From Candidatus Nitrospira neomarina (GTDB lineage Bacteria; Nitrospirota; Nitrospiria; Nitrospirales; UBA8639), in the NCBI RefSeq assembly GCF_032051675.1, contig NZ_CP116968.1, forward strand, positions 1,116,001 through 1,180,000: 64,000 nt of DNA, given 5' to 3'. A model generated the notes under the pieces. The model worked only from the letters and a program-made list of their open reading frames with translations. It had not been told where the DNA came from and did not search any database. Positions 36,201 to 45,986 of this stretch are shown in pieces. Made by a program: the position numbers and the translations under genes. Positions within the stretch are counted from its first letter, which is position 1. Each line of letters opens with the position of its first letter.

Positions 36201-39200
36201 CCACTCTCCTTTGCTCAGGAGCGATTGTGGTTTCTTGAGCAATTTTTGCCAAGTACGGGCACATACAATATTCCGGTGGTTAAAAGATGGTACAAAAGGC
36301 TGAATCCGATTCTACTGGAAAACGTCATCAATGAGATTATAGCTCGTCATGAAACACTACGGACTATTTTTCCAGATAGTGAAGGGCGTCCTATTCAACG
36401 GATTTTGCCACAGCTTCGAATACCACTGAAGACCATAAACCTTGATCAGCTGCCTAGACTGCTAGCCCTGATTGAAACTAGACGATTGTCAGATGAGGAA
36501 GCAAACACGCCCTTTGATCTGGCTTCTGGACCACTACTGCGAGCACAGCTCGTGCAAATTGCTGGAGACGAATCTGTGCTGTTGCTTACCGTACATCATA
36601 TTGTTGCGGATGGCTGGTCGTTTCAAATCTTATTTAAGGAGTTGGAAACCATATATGAAGCCCTTGAACAAGGACTCCCCACGCCCTTGGTATCGTTGGA
36701 GCTGCAGTACAGTGATTGGGTGGTCTGGCAACGGCGGGAATTGACTGGGCAAAAACTCGAACAACTTCTTCGATATTGGCGAACTATGCTTGAAGACGCA
36801 CCTCCGCTCTTGAAACTTCCAACTGATCGACCTCGATCGCGGCATAAAGCCTCCCGCGGCGAGACCTGCGGATTCCATATCCCAAAGAATCTTCGCCCTC
36901 GTCTTGAAGCATTCAGTCAAGCTGAACGCAGCACACTGTTCATGACCTTACTCACGGGATTCTACGCGCTTCTAAAACGATGGAGCGGTCAAGCAGACAT
37001 TGTGGTGGGGAGCCCTATTGCTAACAGAACTCAACACGAGACTGAGCCGTTAATAGGGTTTTTTGCCAATACCTTAGCTCTGCGTGCTCGGGTAGAACCA
37101 AATGATACCTTCCGTTCGCTACAGCAGCGTGTTCGAGAGGTAACGCTAAGCGGGTACGCCCATCAAGATTTACCATTCGAGAAGTTGGTTGAAGAGCTTC
37201 AGCCTATACGAAGTCTCACCAACAATCCGGTGTTTCAGGTTATGTTTGTTTTTCAAAATGAAGAGGCTAGTAGAGAACAATTGGCGGGAAATGCCAATAA
37301 TGAGGATAATGTGCGCTTCGCCTCCCCCCCTGGTGGAACCTCTAAATTCGATCTGTCGGCATTCATTATTGATCAACAGGAGCGTCTTGTTATCGGCTTC
37401 GAGTTCAATGTGGAGTTATTCGATAAGGAAACAATCATCAGGCTTGGGCACCGTTACTCCCAGCTTCTTACTGCAGCCATGGACGACCCTGATGAACGGA
37501 TCGATTCCCTTGCCCTTATTTCCAAAGAAGAAGAAGAGAAGTGGCTTGCGCAAAGTCGTGGACCGAATTCCGTGGGTCCATTTTCCGTTGCAAAAGAGGT
37601 GCTCGAGCAAGCTAGTCTAACGCCTCATTCTGTTGCGGTTATTGACAAGGTGCCTATTACATACTCAGAGCTAGTGAGACGTGTTCAGATAATCGCGTTC
37701 TATATCAGAGAGAGTGTGGATCCTGGTTCGAAGATTGGACTTTGTACCGAGCGAAGCGCCGACGCAGTCGCTGCCACCATCGCGATTTTACTTGCTGGCT
37801 GTACTTATGTGCCACTTGAGCCAGATCTTCCTTCCGGGCTCTTACGTTCTATTATTGATGAATCACAGCTTTCCCTGATCCTTTTGGGTAAAAGCGTTCC
37901 TTGTAAGCAATTTGCCGGAGTTAAATTATTAGAACTTGATCTGCTGACCTCGATGCCCTCTGATTCTCAGCCCTGGCCAGATATCCTTCATGAAATGATT
38001 GCTTACGTCATTTACACTTCTGGCTCTCTAGGGCAGCGAAAGGGTGTTGTAATGACGTATGGCACGCTTTCAAATTTGATATCTTGGCAAAATCATCGGT
38101 CGAATCTTCCACCCGGAGCTCGAACTCTTCAATTTGCGTCGCTAAGCTTCGATGTGTCCATCCAAGAAATATTCGCTACTTTGTGTGCAGGCGGTACTTT
38201 GGTTGTTGCCAATAAGGCCTCTCGGCGCGATCCGGAATTACTGCTTCGAATTATTCATGAACAGAAAATCATGCGACTGTTTCTTCCTCCGGTTGCCTTG
38301 CGGCAACTTGCAGCCAATTGTAAGATGTTGCCCCAGACTCTGCAGGAGATCATTGCTGCTGGAGAACAACTTGTACTTAGCCCCCCTATAGTTGAACTTC
38401 TCGATCGTTGTCCTCACGTTAAACTTTATAACCAATACGGTCCATCAGAAACACATGTTGTTACCGAGTATTGCGTAGATGTGCAAGGGCCAGTTCTACC
38501 TCCGATTGGCCGTCCGATTCCAGGAGTTGCTTGCTATGTTCTCGACACAGCCTTTCGACCTACGGGTCCGGATTGCCCTGGTGAACTTTATCTTGGAGGC
38601 GTGTGCGTTGCGTTGGGCTATCTGGACCGTCCCTACCTGACCGCAGACCGTTTTGTGCCGAATCCCTTCTCGAAAGGTCGACTTTACCGAACCGGTGATC
38701 TGGCACGATTTCGTTCCGATGGTTTACTTGAGTTCCTTGGACGCAATGATGATCAAATAAAAGTTCGGGGCTTTCGAATAGAACCGGGAGAAATCGAGAA
38801 TGTTGTCGAGCAACATGACGCGGTGCGTGCGGCTGCCGTCACCACTGTAGGTAAAGGAGACGGGTTGCGCTTGGTAGCATTTGTAGTGCTGAGAGAAGGG
38901 GCTACTGTGACGGCTGTAGGGTTGCGGAGTTTTGTTCGGGCAAGGCTGCCAGAGCACATGGTGCCTGCATCCTATACCAAACTTCTTTCGCTTCCTTTAA
39001 CCTCCACCGGAAAGCTGGACCGTCGAGCCCTTCTCCGACTCGAGGTTACCCAAGATACTGAAAAGACTTACATTAAGCCGCGCAGCCCAGTAGAACGGTC
39101 GCTTGCTGCGATTTGGGAAGAATTATTGGGTCTCAGTCGAATCGGTATTCAGGATAACTTTTTCGATTTGGGGGGGCATTCCTTACTCGCCACGCAAATG

Positions 39201-39395
39201 GTTTCGCGTGCTCGAACCGTTTTCCAGATCGAGATTCCCGTAAGTTTGATTTTCGAACAACCAACGCTTGAAGAGTTGGCACTCGCAATTGTTGGTGAGC
39301 AGGCTGCCTCGTGTGAAGAAGAAACAGTGCGGTTGCTTGCAGATATTGAAGCCCTACCGAGTGATGAGGTTCGGCGGCAGCGAACACAGGAGTGA
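33252..39395 (+). CDS. NRPS, C-A(degenerate)-T-C-A-T
   Basis: 2047 residues, GAGGAG before ATG 33252. Module 1: condensation (HHIAVDAWS near 156, Gly of HHxxxDG changed to Ala), an adenylation region (about 475-885) and carrier (GGHSLS, Ser about 926). The adenylation region is degenerate: the A3 loop reads YPPWTGGSKG, A5 is YYGLCETA, and motifs A8-A10 with the catalytic Lys are absent. Module 2: condensation (HHIVADGW near 1114), intact adenylation (YTSGSLGQRKG near 1587, YNQYGPSETHVV, LYRTGD, IKVRGFRIEPGEIE, STGKLDRRAL) and carrier (Ser about 1977). By my alignment the module-2 specificity residues are D-V-Q-F/L-I-A-Q-V-V-K, close to the proline code. The tail is a short docking-like helix. 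Confidence 0.9.
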   Translation: MSPSADERRQQLAYLLQKKVSRPRDHPPSFAQERLWFLDQLRPGDTSYNLVSVVNMGGLIDVRVLRKSLDEVLRRHEILRTIFPTVDGGVVQRVLPEFRIEVPVVDLSLVPANKVEIEVRRQTRVQAGLPFNLASGPILRATILHFFTSDRLLLAVHHIAVDAWSFDILLREVNTLYAAFLMDQPSPLPELELQYADWARWQRDSLVDSKIDKELAYWMEELNGSPSVLELPGDHERPQVPTTQGGSYSFRLPRRLRDEILSLGHAEGTTLFMTLLAGLTALLFRWSGSSDIPIGTPMSSRTRAELEPLIGLFLNTVVLRLKIRSDDTFRNLLRRTRDTTFRAFAHQDLPFEKLVEALHPSRSPSLNPIFQVMLVVQSASDPDASPSDANKPIVTSVKFDLSFNIVAYENCLDVLIVWAADLFDEKTIVRLGTVWETLLTTACAAPDCRISELPLIEKEEARLHMDWSGECAVVSLNESALTFFTKQSQQNPENVAVKVGDCSCTYQELLSQSRRIGEALRTRAIGPELPVGLHMEDSSTMLAAMLGVWHAGGVVVLLPPQLSRNRMSQIINNSSPSIIVSEPSLISNLKGLSINGVLFDELLTNDCQSLDVLSDPLSLACVFYPPWTGGSKGLAMDHRGLLEIGLGTARELGLEKEDRVAVFSPFGWSESWDIVLAALLSGATILRLGGSDVYDFLKGLQNSRITVLGVPATIFPQLACGLSEIFETSSPPIKVLVVTGEGQQIDILREAYSYWHTIGFDTVRFVSYYGLCETAFPHMLFEGESKASGQWHQIGRPRSGFTARVLDSSGHQAPSGFPGELYLGGPAVGREIWKQPRETAACFRPHPLTSRSGARCLVIHKRARCSLDGVFEIELPGNTIQNPTIETSNILETDPQVESQIAAIWGDVLQVEGIGLHDNFFDLGGHSLSATRVISRVRKTFSVEIPLRVLFESPTVAELARYVRGLEKRSGSVLQRRSEKGDIPLSFAQERLWFLEQFLPSTGTYNIPVVKRWYKRLNPILLENVINEIIARHETLRTIFPDSEGRPIQRILPQLRIPLKTINLDQLPRLLALIETRRLSDEEANTPFDLASGPLLRAQLVQIAGDESVLLLTVHHIVADGWSFQILFKELETIYEALEQGLPTPLVSLELQYSDWVVWQRRELTGQKLEQLLRYWRTMLEDAPPLLKLPTDRPRSRHKASRGETCGFHIPKNLRPRLEAFSQAERSTLFMTLLTGFYALLKRWSGQADIVVGSPIANRTQHETEPLIGFFANTLALRARVEPNDTFRSLQQRVREVTLSGYAHQDLPFEKLVEELQPIRSLTNNPVFQVMFVFQNEEASREQLAGNANNEDNVRFASPPGGTSKFDLSAFIIDQQERLVIGFEFNVELFDKETIIRLGHRYSQLLTAAMDDPDERIDSLALISKEEEEKWLAQSRGPNSVGPFSVAKEVLEQASLTPHSVAVIDKVPITYSELVRRVQIIAFYIRESVDPGSKIGLCTERSADAVAATIAILLAGCTYVPLEPDLPSGLLRSIIDESQLSLILLGKSVPCKQFAGVKLLELDLLTSMPSDSQPWPDILHEMIAYVIYTSGSLGQRKGVVMTYGTLSNLISWQNHRSNLPPGARTLQFASLSFDVSIQEIFATLCAGGTLVVANKASRRDPELLLRIIHEQKIMRLFLPPVALRQLAANCKMLPQTLQEIIAAGEQLVLSPPIVELLDRCPHVKLYNQYGPSETHVVTEYCVDVQGPVLPPIGRPIPGVACYVLDTAFRPTGPDCPGELYLGGVCVALGYLDRPYLTADRFVPNPFSKGRLYRTGDLARFRSDGLLEFLGRNDDQIKVRGFRIEPGEIENVVEQHDAVRAAAVTTVGKGDGLRLVAFVVLREGATVTAVGLRSFVRARLPEHMVPASYTKLLSLPLTSTGKLDRRALLRLEVTQDTEKTYIKPRSPVERSLAAIWEELLGLSRIGIQDNFFDLGGHSLLATQMVSRARTVFQIEIPVSLIFEQPTLEELALAIVGEQAASCEEETVRLLADIEALPSDEVRRQRTQE

Positions 39396-39398
39396 ACT

Positions 39399-42300
39399 AT
39401 GGATGAAATTACTAATCGCATCGCAGCTCTTTCAAATGAACAACGTGCGCTTTTTGAAAATAAACTTGCCAATCAGAGCAACAATCTGTCTGCTTCTATC
39501 CCGCCACGAACCGGGTCTGAAAATCTGCCGCTTAGTTTTGCGCAGCAGCGATTGTGGTTTCTTGATCGCTTCGAGCCTGGAAGTTCTTTTTATAATATTC
39601 CTGCGACGATTCGTTTGAGCGGTTCGATCGACCCCTCAGTGCTCGAACGCGTGGTGAGGGAGATCATCCACCGACATGAGGTGTTGAGGACAACTTTCCC
39701 AGTTATAGATGGAATGCCGGTACAACGGATTGCTCCTTCATTGGTAATACCTGTTCCTTGGATTGACATGCGTTCCGTGCCGAAAATGCAGAGACGCATT
39801 CAGTTGCAACATTGGTATGAAGAAGAGACGAATCGCCCGTTTGACTTGGAGTGCGGTCCATTGCTGAGGGTAGGAGTGTTGCAAATAGGGACTCTAGAAT
39901 ATTGGGTCGTGTTCTCATTTCACCACATCGTATTCGATGGCTGGTCCATCAATATTTTAGAGAATGAGTTTCGTGTGTTGCTGGCCGCATTTGAGGCTGG
40001 GCTTCCTTCTCCCTTACCCCATTTTGTGGTTCAGTATGCTGATTTTGCCCTGTGGCAAAGGCGGAATCTGAGCGGGGAGAATCTCGAACGACTGCTATCC
40101 TATTGGCGGTGCGCTCTGGATGGTGCGCCAGAAGTGATCGATTTGCCCACAGATCGGCCACGACCTGCGTCACTTAGTTTCCGAGGTGCGCGAAGAGGTT
40201 TTGTAGTGGAAGCAATAGTAGCCGATCGGTTACGAGACTTAGCGCGACAGGAGGGGGCAACCATGTTTATGGTGCTTTGTGCTGCATTCCAGCTATTGTT
40301 GCGTTTGTATTCAGGCCAGGAAGACATCCTTGTTGGTACTATCATAGCCAACCGAACGCGTTCTGAATTCGAGTCGCTGATTGGATTTTTCGTCAACTCC
40401 CTTGTCCTGCGTGTTGATTTTTCTGGCAATCCCACCTTTCGCGAGATTGTCTGCCGTGTTAAAGAAACCACTCTTGGTGCCTTAGCTCACCAGGACCTTC
40501 CTTTTGAGCGTTTGGTGGAAGAATTACGGCCGGCCCGGAATCTAAGCCGCAATCCTCTCTTCCAAGTAGCATTTGTTCTTCAAAACCAACCCGGACTTAC
40601 GGATGACTCTGCGGAGGCATCTCACTCGAATGAACCTGTCCAACATTCAGCGGGCACATCGAAGTTCGATTTGACACTGGCTATGATGGAAGGTTTTCGC
40701 CATGTTCGGGGAGCAGTTGAATATAACACCGATCTGTTCGACTCGGGCACCGTAGATCGTTTGGTCGATCATTTTTGTGTTCTGCTTGACAATGTTGCGG
40801 CTGATCCTGATCAAAGGGCGCGCGAGGTTTCCCTGCTTACACCTTCTGAACGCCGAGCCTTATATCAATTCAATCGACCTGGACCAGCATCGTCCAATTC
40901 GTGGCGTTCGATTTGTGATCTTCTAAACATTGCAGCATCTGCACATCCCGATCAAATTGCTTTAGAAGATGAAAGTGAGGCGCTTTCCTATGCCGAACTC
41001 AATTTACGCGCGAATCAGCTTTCCCAATTTCTTATGGGTCTGGGAATAGGCGCTGAACAGGTCGTCGCCCTCTTTTTGAATCGGTCCGTTATTGCACCAA
41101 TAGCCCTATTTGGTGTGTTAGGTGCTGGGGGTGCGGTGTTACCCCTTGATCCCGAAACTCCGAGAGAGCGACTCGACTTTATGATGAACGCTAGCGACGT
41201 GCATCTTCTTCTGACCTGTCGTGAAAAGCTAGAGTCATTGGGACCAGTAAACTGTCCCATCGTATGTCTTGATGATGAAGAAACTGTATCGGCTATTTCT
41301 TCCACTCCCCAAAAGATCATTAATGCAGCGGTGGAACCGGACCAACTTGCATATATCATATTTACATCAGGATCCACTGGATTACCCAAGGGGGTCATGG
41401 TACCGCACCGGGGTCTTGCGGAATTAGGTGCGACGGTTGGCCAGGTGTTTGGTCATCCGCCGGGTAGCCGAGTACTCCAAGCGGCGCCCCCGAGCTTTGA
41501 CGCGTGGATCTTTGAAATCTTAATTGCTCTCGGGGGTTATTCTACCCTCATTCTTGAGCCCGCCGAGAAGTTGATACCGGGCCCTGAGCTGACTCATCTC
41601 CTGAAGAGGCGGAACGTTGATGTAGCAATTCTTACACCATCTGCATTCAGTGTCATGGAAGCCGGCGATCTAGCGGAACTGAATACGGTTGTTTTTGCGG
41701 CTGAGGCCAGTACGCGAGAACTGGCGGGGCGCTGGTCAAGAGGCCGGAAGCTTTTTAACGCTTATGGGCCTACTGAATGCACCATCGCTGCGTTGCTCGG
41801 TCCATGTAGCAGCGATCGCCTTCCACCGCTAGGTCGTCCCGTGCTCGGGACGAAAATTTACGTACTTGACAGATATTTGAATTACTCACCGCCAGGATGT
41901 GTTGGTCAGATTTATATTGGCGGACATGGGGTGGCTCGCGGCTACAAGGGAAAGCCGGGTTTGACTGCCGACCGTTTCGTTCCTGATCCTTTTACTTGTG
42001 AGGCGGGGGGGCGGTTGTATCGAACCGGTGACATGGCTCGTTTTACATTAGATGGTGAACTCGAATTTGTCGGGCGTGATGATGATCAGGTGAAACTTCG
42101 CGGTATTCGCATCGAGCTTGGTGAGATCCAGAAAAGACTCCTTGATTACAGGAGTGTGGAACAGGCTGTCGTAATAGTGCGACGAGATCTTGAAAGCGGA
42201 CCTCGGCTGGTGGCCTATATCGTTGGTAAGCCGACCCCTCCTACAGCTGCTGAGTTACGGGTCAATCTTCGGCAATATCTCCCTGGTTACATGATTCCGT

Positions 42301-45300
42301 CGGCTTTTGTGTTTCTGAATAAGCTGCCGCTGAATTCTAATGGGAAACTTTCAAAGAGCGCGCTTCCTGCACCGGAGCGCTTACGAGTCGAAGGTAGTGG
42401 GAGAGGGGATCCACCCCGCAATTCGGTCGAGGAGCGAATCGCAGGGGTATGGGGTGAGATCCTCGGGTTGGAGAGGGTGATGGTGCAGGAAAATTTCTTC
42501 GATTTGGGTGGACACTCGCTTGCTGCCACACAGGTACTCTCAAGACTGACCGACATGTTTCGCGTGGAGGTGCCACTACGTCAGTTCTTTTTGGATCCCA
42601 CAGTCAGCGGTCTTGCCACTGCAATCAAAAAAATCCAACTTGAGCCCCCTGGCATTTTACCACCGACTATAACATCGCAGGCTCGTTCCGAAACGTTGCC
42701 TCTATCTTTTGCTCAAGAGCGTCTGTGGTTTCTCGATCGGTTTGAGCCTGGCAGCCCATTTTACAATATTCCAGCTTCCATGCGAATCCTGGGTAGCATT
42801 AATAAAAAGGCTCTGAGTTCTGCTATTGGAGCGCTTATTTCCCGCCATGAGGTGCTGCGCACAGTTTTTGATGAAGAAGACGGACGTCCGGTACAGCGAA
42901 TCCTACCTGAAATGGATGTGATTATTACGCCTTATGACCTGAGGCAACGGTCAGAAATAGAACGAGAATTAGAAGCTAAGAAACTGATTGCAGAGGAAGC
43001 CCGTCGCTCGTTCAATCTTGTTCAAGGGCCTCTCTTTCGTGTAGCCCTCATCCATCTCTCCGAGGAGCAACATATTCTTCTGGTAAGCATGCACCACATA
43101 ATCGCCGACGGATGGTCGATGGGTATCGTGTTACGGGAGCTAAATGATCTTTATATGGCATTTGCCTTGGGACAGCCACACAAACTGCCCCCCCTTCAAC
43201 TACAGTACGCGGATTTCGCTATTTGGCAGCGCGAATGGCTAACCGGTGATGTTCTCGCACGGCAACTCGCCTGGTGGCGAACTCAACTCCGCGGCGCACC
43301 ACCGCTATTAGATTTTCCGTTGGACCGCCCACGCCAGGCCACGAAACTTTTCCGCGGCGCCACTTACCATTTTAAGATTGCCCCTTCCTTAGCACAAAGC
43401 TTCCACGCTTTAGCAAACCGTGAAGGCGTAACATCTTTCATGGCATTGCTGGCTGCGTTTTCAGTGCTTCTATACCGATATAGTGGTCAATCTGACATGG
43501 TACTCGGAACTCCCATTGCTAACCGCACACGGCCAGAGCTTGAAGGATTGATCGGGTTATTTGTAAATACCCTCGCGCTCCGTTGCGATCTCTCAGGTCG
43601 ACCTTCCTTCCGTGAATTACTTATTCGTACTAGAGAAATCACACTGGGTGCCTATGCACATCAAGATTTACCGTTCGAGCGACTAGTTGAAGTCTTACAG
43701 CCTGAACGTAACCTCAGTCATAACCCAATATTCCAAGTAATGTTCGCTTTCCAAAATGTTCCTATTCTTGGTGGAAATTCGGCATATCAGGAATGGCATG
43801 AGAAACAGGAACAGGCTCAAGAGCTGGCGGGAGGCAATGGTACAGCTAAATTCGATCTTACCTTATTCCTCAGGGAAGCCTCGGCAGGACTGGCGGGAGC
43901 GATCGAATACAATACAAACCTTTTTGATGGGGAACGTATTATAGGCTTGGTGAAACACCTGCAAAAGCTACTTTCTCAGATCGTGGAGGCTCCTGACTGT
44001 GCCATTGATGATTTCTCTCTGCTAGAGGATTCGGACCTTCGACAAATGGTGTTTGAGTGGAATGATACTGGTGTCGAACGCCCCCTTCTTCTGGCACATC
44101 AGTTATTCGAACGTCAGGCCCTAGAGGTTCCGGGAGCAATTGCGCTAGAGTTCAACGGCGTTCAACTCACCTATGGCGAACTCAATGGTCGTGCGAACTT
44201 TCTTGCACAAGAGCTACGGAACAGAGGTGTAGGTCCTGAGACAGTAGTCGCTATTGTGTGCGAACGATCTTTCGAGGCCTTGGTCGGTATAATGGGTGTG
44301 TGGAAAGCAGGAGGTGCCTATCTTCCAGCCGACCCCGAGAATCCACCAGCCCGTCTTGAAAAAATCTTTCAAGACGCTGGTATTTGCCTGATATTAACCA
44401 GCCAAAGCCTACTTGTCCATTTCCACTCGCTCACAGGCGTGGAGGTTCTCTGCCTGGATGATCCGCTTATTAGTGGTGTGATTGATAAACCACCTCTTGT
44501 CCCACTAAATCCCGCCAATCTTGCATATATTATCTATACTTCGGGTTCCACAGGCTCGCCAAAGGGGGTAATGACGGAGCATGCGCCTCTCGTTAACCGT
44601 TTACTTTGGATGGTAGAGAATCACTCCATGGGACTCGGTGAAGTGGTACTTCAAAAGACGCCGCTCCATTTCGATGTGTCAGTATGGGAGTATCTATGGC
44701 CACTATCTACAGGTGCGAAGCTTGTGATTGCTGAACCGGGTGGTCACCGTGATCCCGGTTATCTTACTCGTTTAGTGATCGAATCTGGTGTCACCGTCCT
44801 TCACTTCGTTCCATCGATGTTGCCGGCATTTCTCCAACAGTCCGAATTGGATCGTTGTACAAGTTTGAAACGAATTTACACTAGTGGAGAGGAACTAAAA
44901 AAGGCTGTTGTAGAAAGTGTCTTTTCCAGATTATCAGTCCAGCTGCATAACATGTATGGCCCAACAGAAACTGCGATTGAAGTGACACATTGGGTATGTG
45001 GCCACGAAGAGTTGTCGGGTACCATTCCTATTGGATGGCCGCTCCCAAACACCCGTCTGTACATTCTGGATGGTGGTCTTCAGCCGACGCCCGTGGATAT
45101 TCCCGGAGAAATTTATATTGGTGGATTGCCGTGCGCTCGAGGTTACCACAGGCGCGGCGGGCTTACCGCGGAACGATTTGTTCCCGACCCATTTGGGACG
45201 CATGGTAATCGAATGTACAGGACCGGTGATCGTGCGCGGTTTAGGAGCGATCTCACCGTGGAATTCTTAGGACGACTTGATGAACAGGTCAAAATACGGG

Positions 45301-45986
45301 GTTTCCGTGTCGAGACCGGCGAAATCGAAGAAACCCTTCGGAGGCATCGGTTTGTAGCTGAGAGTGCGGTTGTGCTCAAAGAAGTGGCAGAAAATGATAA
45401 GCGGCTTATCGCATATATTGTTCCGAAAGTTGGGGTAAACCTGTCAGGAACTTTAGTCGAGGATCTTCGCAGTGACCTTAGAACTGTTCTACCTGAATAC
45501 ATGGTTCCTTCAGCAATCAATTTGCTCGAGTCGATGCCTCGCAGCGCTTCAGGGAAGATTAATCGCCGTGAACTTCCCTCACCTCAATCTATGGTCCGCG
45601 AAGATTTTCAAGGTCCTCGAACGCAGGTTGAATTACGAGTAGCTGGGATTTGGTCGCAAGTGTTGCACATCCGACAGATTGACATCCGCGACCGTTTTTT
45701 CGAAATTGGAGGGCACTCCCTGTTAGCTACTCAAGTGATAGCTCGAGTAAATAAATCTTTTGAAGTTAACTTGCCGCTGCGCAGCCTCTTTGATGCTCCA
45801 TCACTGGCCGGTTTTTCTGCTCTTGTAGCCGAGAAAGAAATTTTGGTTGCTGAGTCCAAGATTAAGCCAATTACGGCATATGCGGGACGGGATGAAGCTG
45901 CGTTGCTAAAACGTATTGACACTATGTCGGACGAAGAGGTGACTTCCCTCTTAGCTGAGTTGTCGTCCGAGGAGGACAGTCAGTGA
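39399..45986 (+). CDS. NRPS, C-A-T-C-A-T
   Basis: 2195 residues, AGGAG before ATG 39399, four bases after the previous stop. Module 1: condensation (HHIVFDGWS near 174), adenylation (FTSGSTGLPKGV near 655, NAYGPTECT, KLRGIRIELGEIQ) and carrier (Ser about 1039). Its pocket residues by eye are D-A-F-L-V-A-A-I-A-K, which I cannot assign. Module 2: condensation (HHIIADGWS near 1231), adenylation (YTSGSTGSPKGV near 1714, NMYGPTETA, KIRGFRVETGEIE) and carrier (GGHSLL, Ser about 2106). Its pocket D-V-W-H-Y-S-M-I-E-K resembles the serine code. The C-terminal MSDEEVTSLLAEL is a typical inter-NRPS linker. No epimerisation or tailoring domain is seen. The stop overlaps the next start (GTGA). Confidence 0.9.
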   Translation: MDEITNRIAALSNEQRALFENKLANQSNNLSASIPPRTGSENLPLSFAQQRLWFLDRFEPGSSFYNIPATIRLSGSIDPSVLERVVREIIHRHEVLRTTFPVIDGMPVQRIAPSLVIPVPWIDMRSVPKMQRRIQLQHWYEEETNRPFDLECGPLLRVGVLQIGTLEYWVVFSFHHIVFDGWSINILENEFRVLLAAFEAGLPSPLPHFVVQYADFALWQRRNLSGENLERLLSYWRCALDGAPEVIDLPTDRPRPASLSFRGARRGFVVEAIVADRLRDLARQEGATMFMVLCAAFQLLLRLYSGQEDILVGTIIANRTRSEFESLIGFFVNSLVLRVDFSGNPTFREIVCRVKETTLGALAHQDLPFERLVEELRPARNLSRNPLFQVAFVLQNQPGLTDDSAEASHSNEPVQHSAGTSKFDLTLAMMEGFRHVRGAVEYNTDLFDSGTVDRLVDHFCVLLDNVAADPDQRAREVSLLTPSERRALYQFNRPGPASSNSWRSICDLLNIAASAHPDQIALEDESEALSYAELNLRANQLSQFLMGLGIGAEQVVALFLNRSVIAPIALFGVLGAGGAVLPLDPETPRERLDFMMNASDVHLLLTCREKLESLGPVNCPIVCLDDEETVSAISSTPQKIINAAVEPDQLAYIIFTSGSTGLPKGVMVPHRGLAELGATVGQVFGHPPGSRVLQAAPPSFDAWIFEILIALGGYSTLILEPAEKLIPGPELTHLLKRRNVDVAILTPSAFSVMEAGDLAELNTVVFAAEASTRELAGRWSRGRKLFNAYGPTECTIAALLGPCSSDRLPPLGRPVLGTKIYVLDRYLNYSPPGCVGQIYIGGHGVARGYKGKPGLTADRFVPDPFTCEAGGRLYRTGDMARFTLDGELEFVGRDDDQVKLRGIRIELGEIQKRLLDYRSVEQAVVIVRRDLESGPRLVAYIVGKPTPPTAAELRVNLRQYLPGYMIPSAFVFLNKLPLNSNGKLSKSALPAPERLRVEGSGRGDPPRNSVEERIAGVWGEILGLERVMVQENFFDLGGHSLAATQVLSRLTDMFRVEVPLRQFFLDPTVSGLATAIKKIQLEPPGILPPTITSQARSETLPLSFAQERLWFLDRFEPGSPFYNIPASMRILGSINKKALSSAIGALISRHEVLRTVFDEEDGRPVQRILPEMDVIITPYDLRQRSEIERELEAKKLIAEEARRSFNLVQGPLFRVALIHLSEEQHILLVSMHHIIADGWSMGIVLRELNDLYMAFALGQPHKLPPLQLQYADFAIWQREWLTGDVLARQLAWWRTQLRGAPPLLDFPLDRPRQATKLFRGATYHFKIAPSLAQSFHALANREGVTSFMALLAAFSVLLYRYSGQSDMVLGTPIANRTRPELEGLIGLFVNTLALRCDLSGRPSFRELLIRTREITLGAYAHQDLPFERLVEVLQPERNLSHNPIFQVMFAFQNVPILGGNSAYQEWHEKQEQAQELAGGNGTAKFDLTLFLREASAGLAGAIEYNTNLFDGERIIGLVKHLQKLLSQIVEAPDCAIDDFSLLEDSDLRQMVFEWNDTGVERPLLLAHQLFERQALEVPGAIALEFNGVQLTYGELNGRANFLAQELRNRGVGPETVVAIVCERSFEALVGIMGVWKAGGAYLPADPENPPARLEKIFQDAGICLILTSQSLLVHFHSLTGVEVLCLDDPLISGVIDKPPLVPLNPANLAYIIYTSGSTGSPKGVMTEHAPLVNRLLWMVENHSMGLGEVVLQKTPLHFDVSVWEYLWPLSTGAKLVIAEPGGHRDPGYLTRLVIESGVTVLHFVPSMLPAFLQQSELDRCTSLKRIYTSGEELKKAVVESVFSRLSVQLHNMYGPTETAIEVTHWVCGHEELSGTIPIGWPLPNTRLYILDGGLQPTPVDIPGEIYIGGLPCARGYHRRGGLTAERFVPDPFGTHGNRMYRTGDRARFRSDLTVEFLGRLDEQVKIRGFRVETGEIEETLRRHRFVAESAVVLKEVAENDKRLIAYIVPKVGVNLSGTLVEDLRSDLRTVLPEYMVPSAINLLESMPRSASGKINRRELPSPQSMVREDFQGPRTQVELRVAGIWSQVLHIRQIDIRDRFFEIGGHSLLATQVIARVNKSFEVNLPLRSLFDAPSLAGFSALVAEKEILVAESKIKPITAYAGRDEAALLKRIDTMSDEEVTSLLAELSSEEDSQ